Assembly (NCBI GenBank): GCA_019308625.1
Contig: JAFDHU010000153.1
Location: 1 to 5,874, forward strand
DNA: 5,874 bases
Origin: Deltaproteobacteria bacterium
GTDB lineage: Bacteria; Desulfobacterota; Desulfobaccia; Desulfobaccales; 0-14-0-80-60-11
Direction of reading: 5' to 3'
Shown here: positions 5,135 through 5,874 of the stretch, piece by piece
Layout of the letters: each line of letters starts with the position of its first letter
How positions within the stretch are numbered: position 1 is the first letter of the stretch
Notes under the pieces: model-generated
Told to the model about the DNA's origin: nothing
Seen by the model: the letters and a program-made list of their open reading frames with translations, nothing else
The model's database searches: none
Program-made: the position numbers and the translations under genes

Positions 5135-5874
5135 ATGGCAGAAAAAATCATATTGGAGGGAGGCAACTCGTTCCGGCCCCAGAAGCGCATCTTTCTGGGC
5201 CTTCTGGCCGTTACCGTCCTCCTGTTCTCTCTGCTTCTGGCCCTCCTGTGGATTGTGCCCTATGTGGGACTGGCCAACATCCATCCCAGCCTCCCACTGG
5301 TGCTGGGCATCCTGTTCGCCGCGCTCCTGCTTCTGGTTTTGGGAGGCGTGGGCATCCTGGGCCTGACCGTGGCCCTGGGCCGGGACCTGCCCTTCTCCCG
5401 CAACCTCCGGGGCGTACTCATCAAGCTGCTGCTCCCCCTCATGACCGTGGTGGGGCGGCTATTCGGTATCCACAAGGACCAAGTGCGCCGTTCCTTCATT
5501 GAAATCAACAATCAGCTCCTGCTGGCCCAACATCCCAAAGCCAGACCCGAGGAACTGCTGCTCCTGATGCCTCACTGCCTGCAGTTCCATGAATGCCAGT
5601 TCCGCATCACTGGCAGTGTGTTGCACTGTAAGCGTTGCGGCAAGTGCCCCATCAAGGGCCTGGCCGAACTGTCCGACAAGTACGGGGTGGGCCTGGCCGT
5701 GGCCACCGGCGGCACCGTGGCCCGGCGTATCGTGGTGGAGCGCCGCCCCCGCCTCATCATCGCAGTGGCCTGCGAGCGGGACCTCTCCAGCGGCATCCAA
5801 GACAGCTATCCCCTGCCGGTTTACGGTATCACCAACTACCGCCCCAACGGCCCTTGTTTTGACACCCAGGTGGA
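5135..5874 (+). CDS. DUF116 family membrane protein, N-terminal part (cut by window edge)
   Basis: The ATG at 5135 opens 246 complete codons without a stop before the edge. Two membrane helices lie near residues 19-44 and 53-81. A soluble domain follows with the DUF116 pattern: MPHCLQFHEC (145-154), CKRCGKC (165-171), YGVGLAVATGGTVARR (183-198), AVACERDLSSGI (210-221) and NGPCFDT (238-244). The cysteines at 148, 154, 165, 168, 171, 213 and 241 look suited to bind metal or an Fe-S cluster; that is inference, as the family has no established function that I know of. GGGA at 5123-5126 lies 8 bases upstream, inside the end of fmt. The def-fmt-DUF116 order is known from Deltaproteobacteria, where rsmB often comes next. 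A run GGAGGGAGG at 5155-5163 looks like another ribosome binding site, but no start codon follows it. Confidence 0.88.
   Translation, partial: MAEKIILEGGNSFRPQKRIFLGLLAVTVLLFSLLLALLWIVPYVGLANIHPSLPLVLGILFAALLLLVLGGVGILGLTVALGRDLPFSRNLRGVLIKLLLPLMTVVGRLFGIHKDQVRRSFIEINNQLLLAQHPKARPEELLLLMPHCLQFHECQFRITGSVLHCKRCGKCPIKGLAELSDKYGVGLAVATGGTVARRIVVERRPRLIIAVACERDLSSGIQDSYPLPVYGITNYRPNGPCFDTQV

Overview
The window looks like a piece of a GC-rich bacterial chromosome. An anaerobe of the former Deltaproteobacteria (Desulfobacterota) is the best guess. This rests on the AMP-forming phenylacetate-CoA ligase of the type common in anaerobes, the def-fmt-DUF116 gene order known from that group, and the ZraP-like periplasmic protein. 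The lineage is an inference; no rRNA gene or other marker is present. Genes are closely packed, mostly on the + strand, and there is no sign of phage, insertion sequence, CRISPR, tRNA or rRNA.

Layout. Positions 1-503 (minus strand) hold the first 167 codons of a phenylacetate-CoA ligase family gene that runs off the left edge. A 185-bp divergent spacer separates it from nadE (689-2268, plus strand), the glutamine-dependent NAD+ synthetase. nadE is broken: the amidase half and the synthetase half lie in different frames, and the usual linker between them is missing. A good intrinsic terminator follows it. Next come a 117-aa lipoprotein of unknown function (2384-2737), a 330-bp non-coding stretch with small inverted and direct repeats, and a secreted ZraP/Spy-like protein of 145 aa (3068-3505) followed by a long hairpin. 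The last block is an operon: def (peptide deformylase, 3682-4188), fmt (methionyl-tRNA formyltransferase, 4185-5129, overlapping def by 4 bp) and a DUF116 membrane protein (from 5135, cut by the right edge).

How the genes fit together. Fmt adds the formyl group to initiator Met-tRNA and Def removes it from the finished chain, so they are the classic coupled pair. The DUF116 gene starts 5 bp after fmt and probably shares its mRNA. In related genomes rsmB often follows, but that would lie outside this window. NadE makes NAD+ from deamido-NAD+ and would normally be essential unless another route exists, which makes its disruption the most notable point here. The lipoprotein and the ZraP-like protein both act in the cell envelope, but nothing in the sequence links them functionally.

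I found no clear evidence of a new multi-gene system. The points worth a second look are the nadE break and the start site at its synthetase half, the tandem 11-bp motif upstream of the ZraP-like gene, the structured non-coding stretch, and the unstudied DUF116 and lipoprotein genes.
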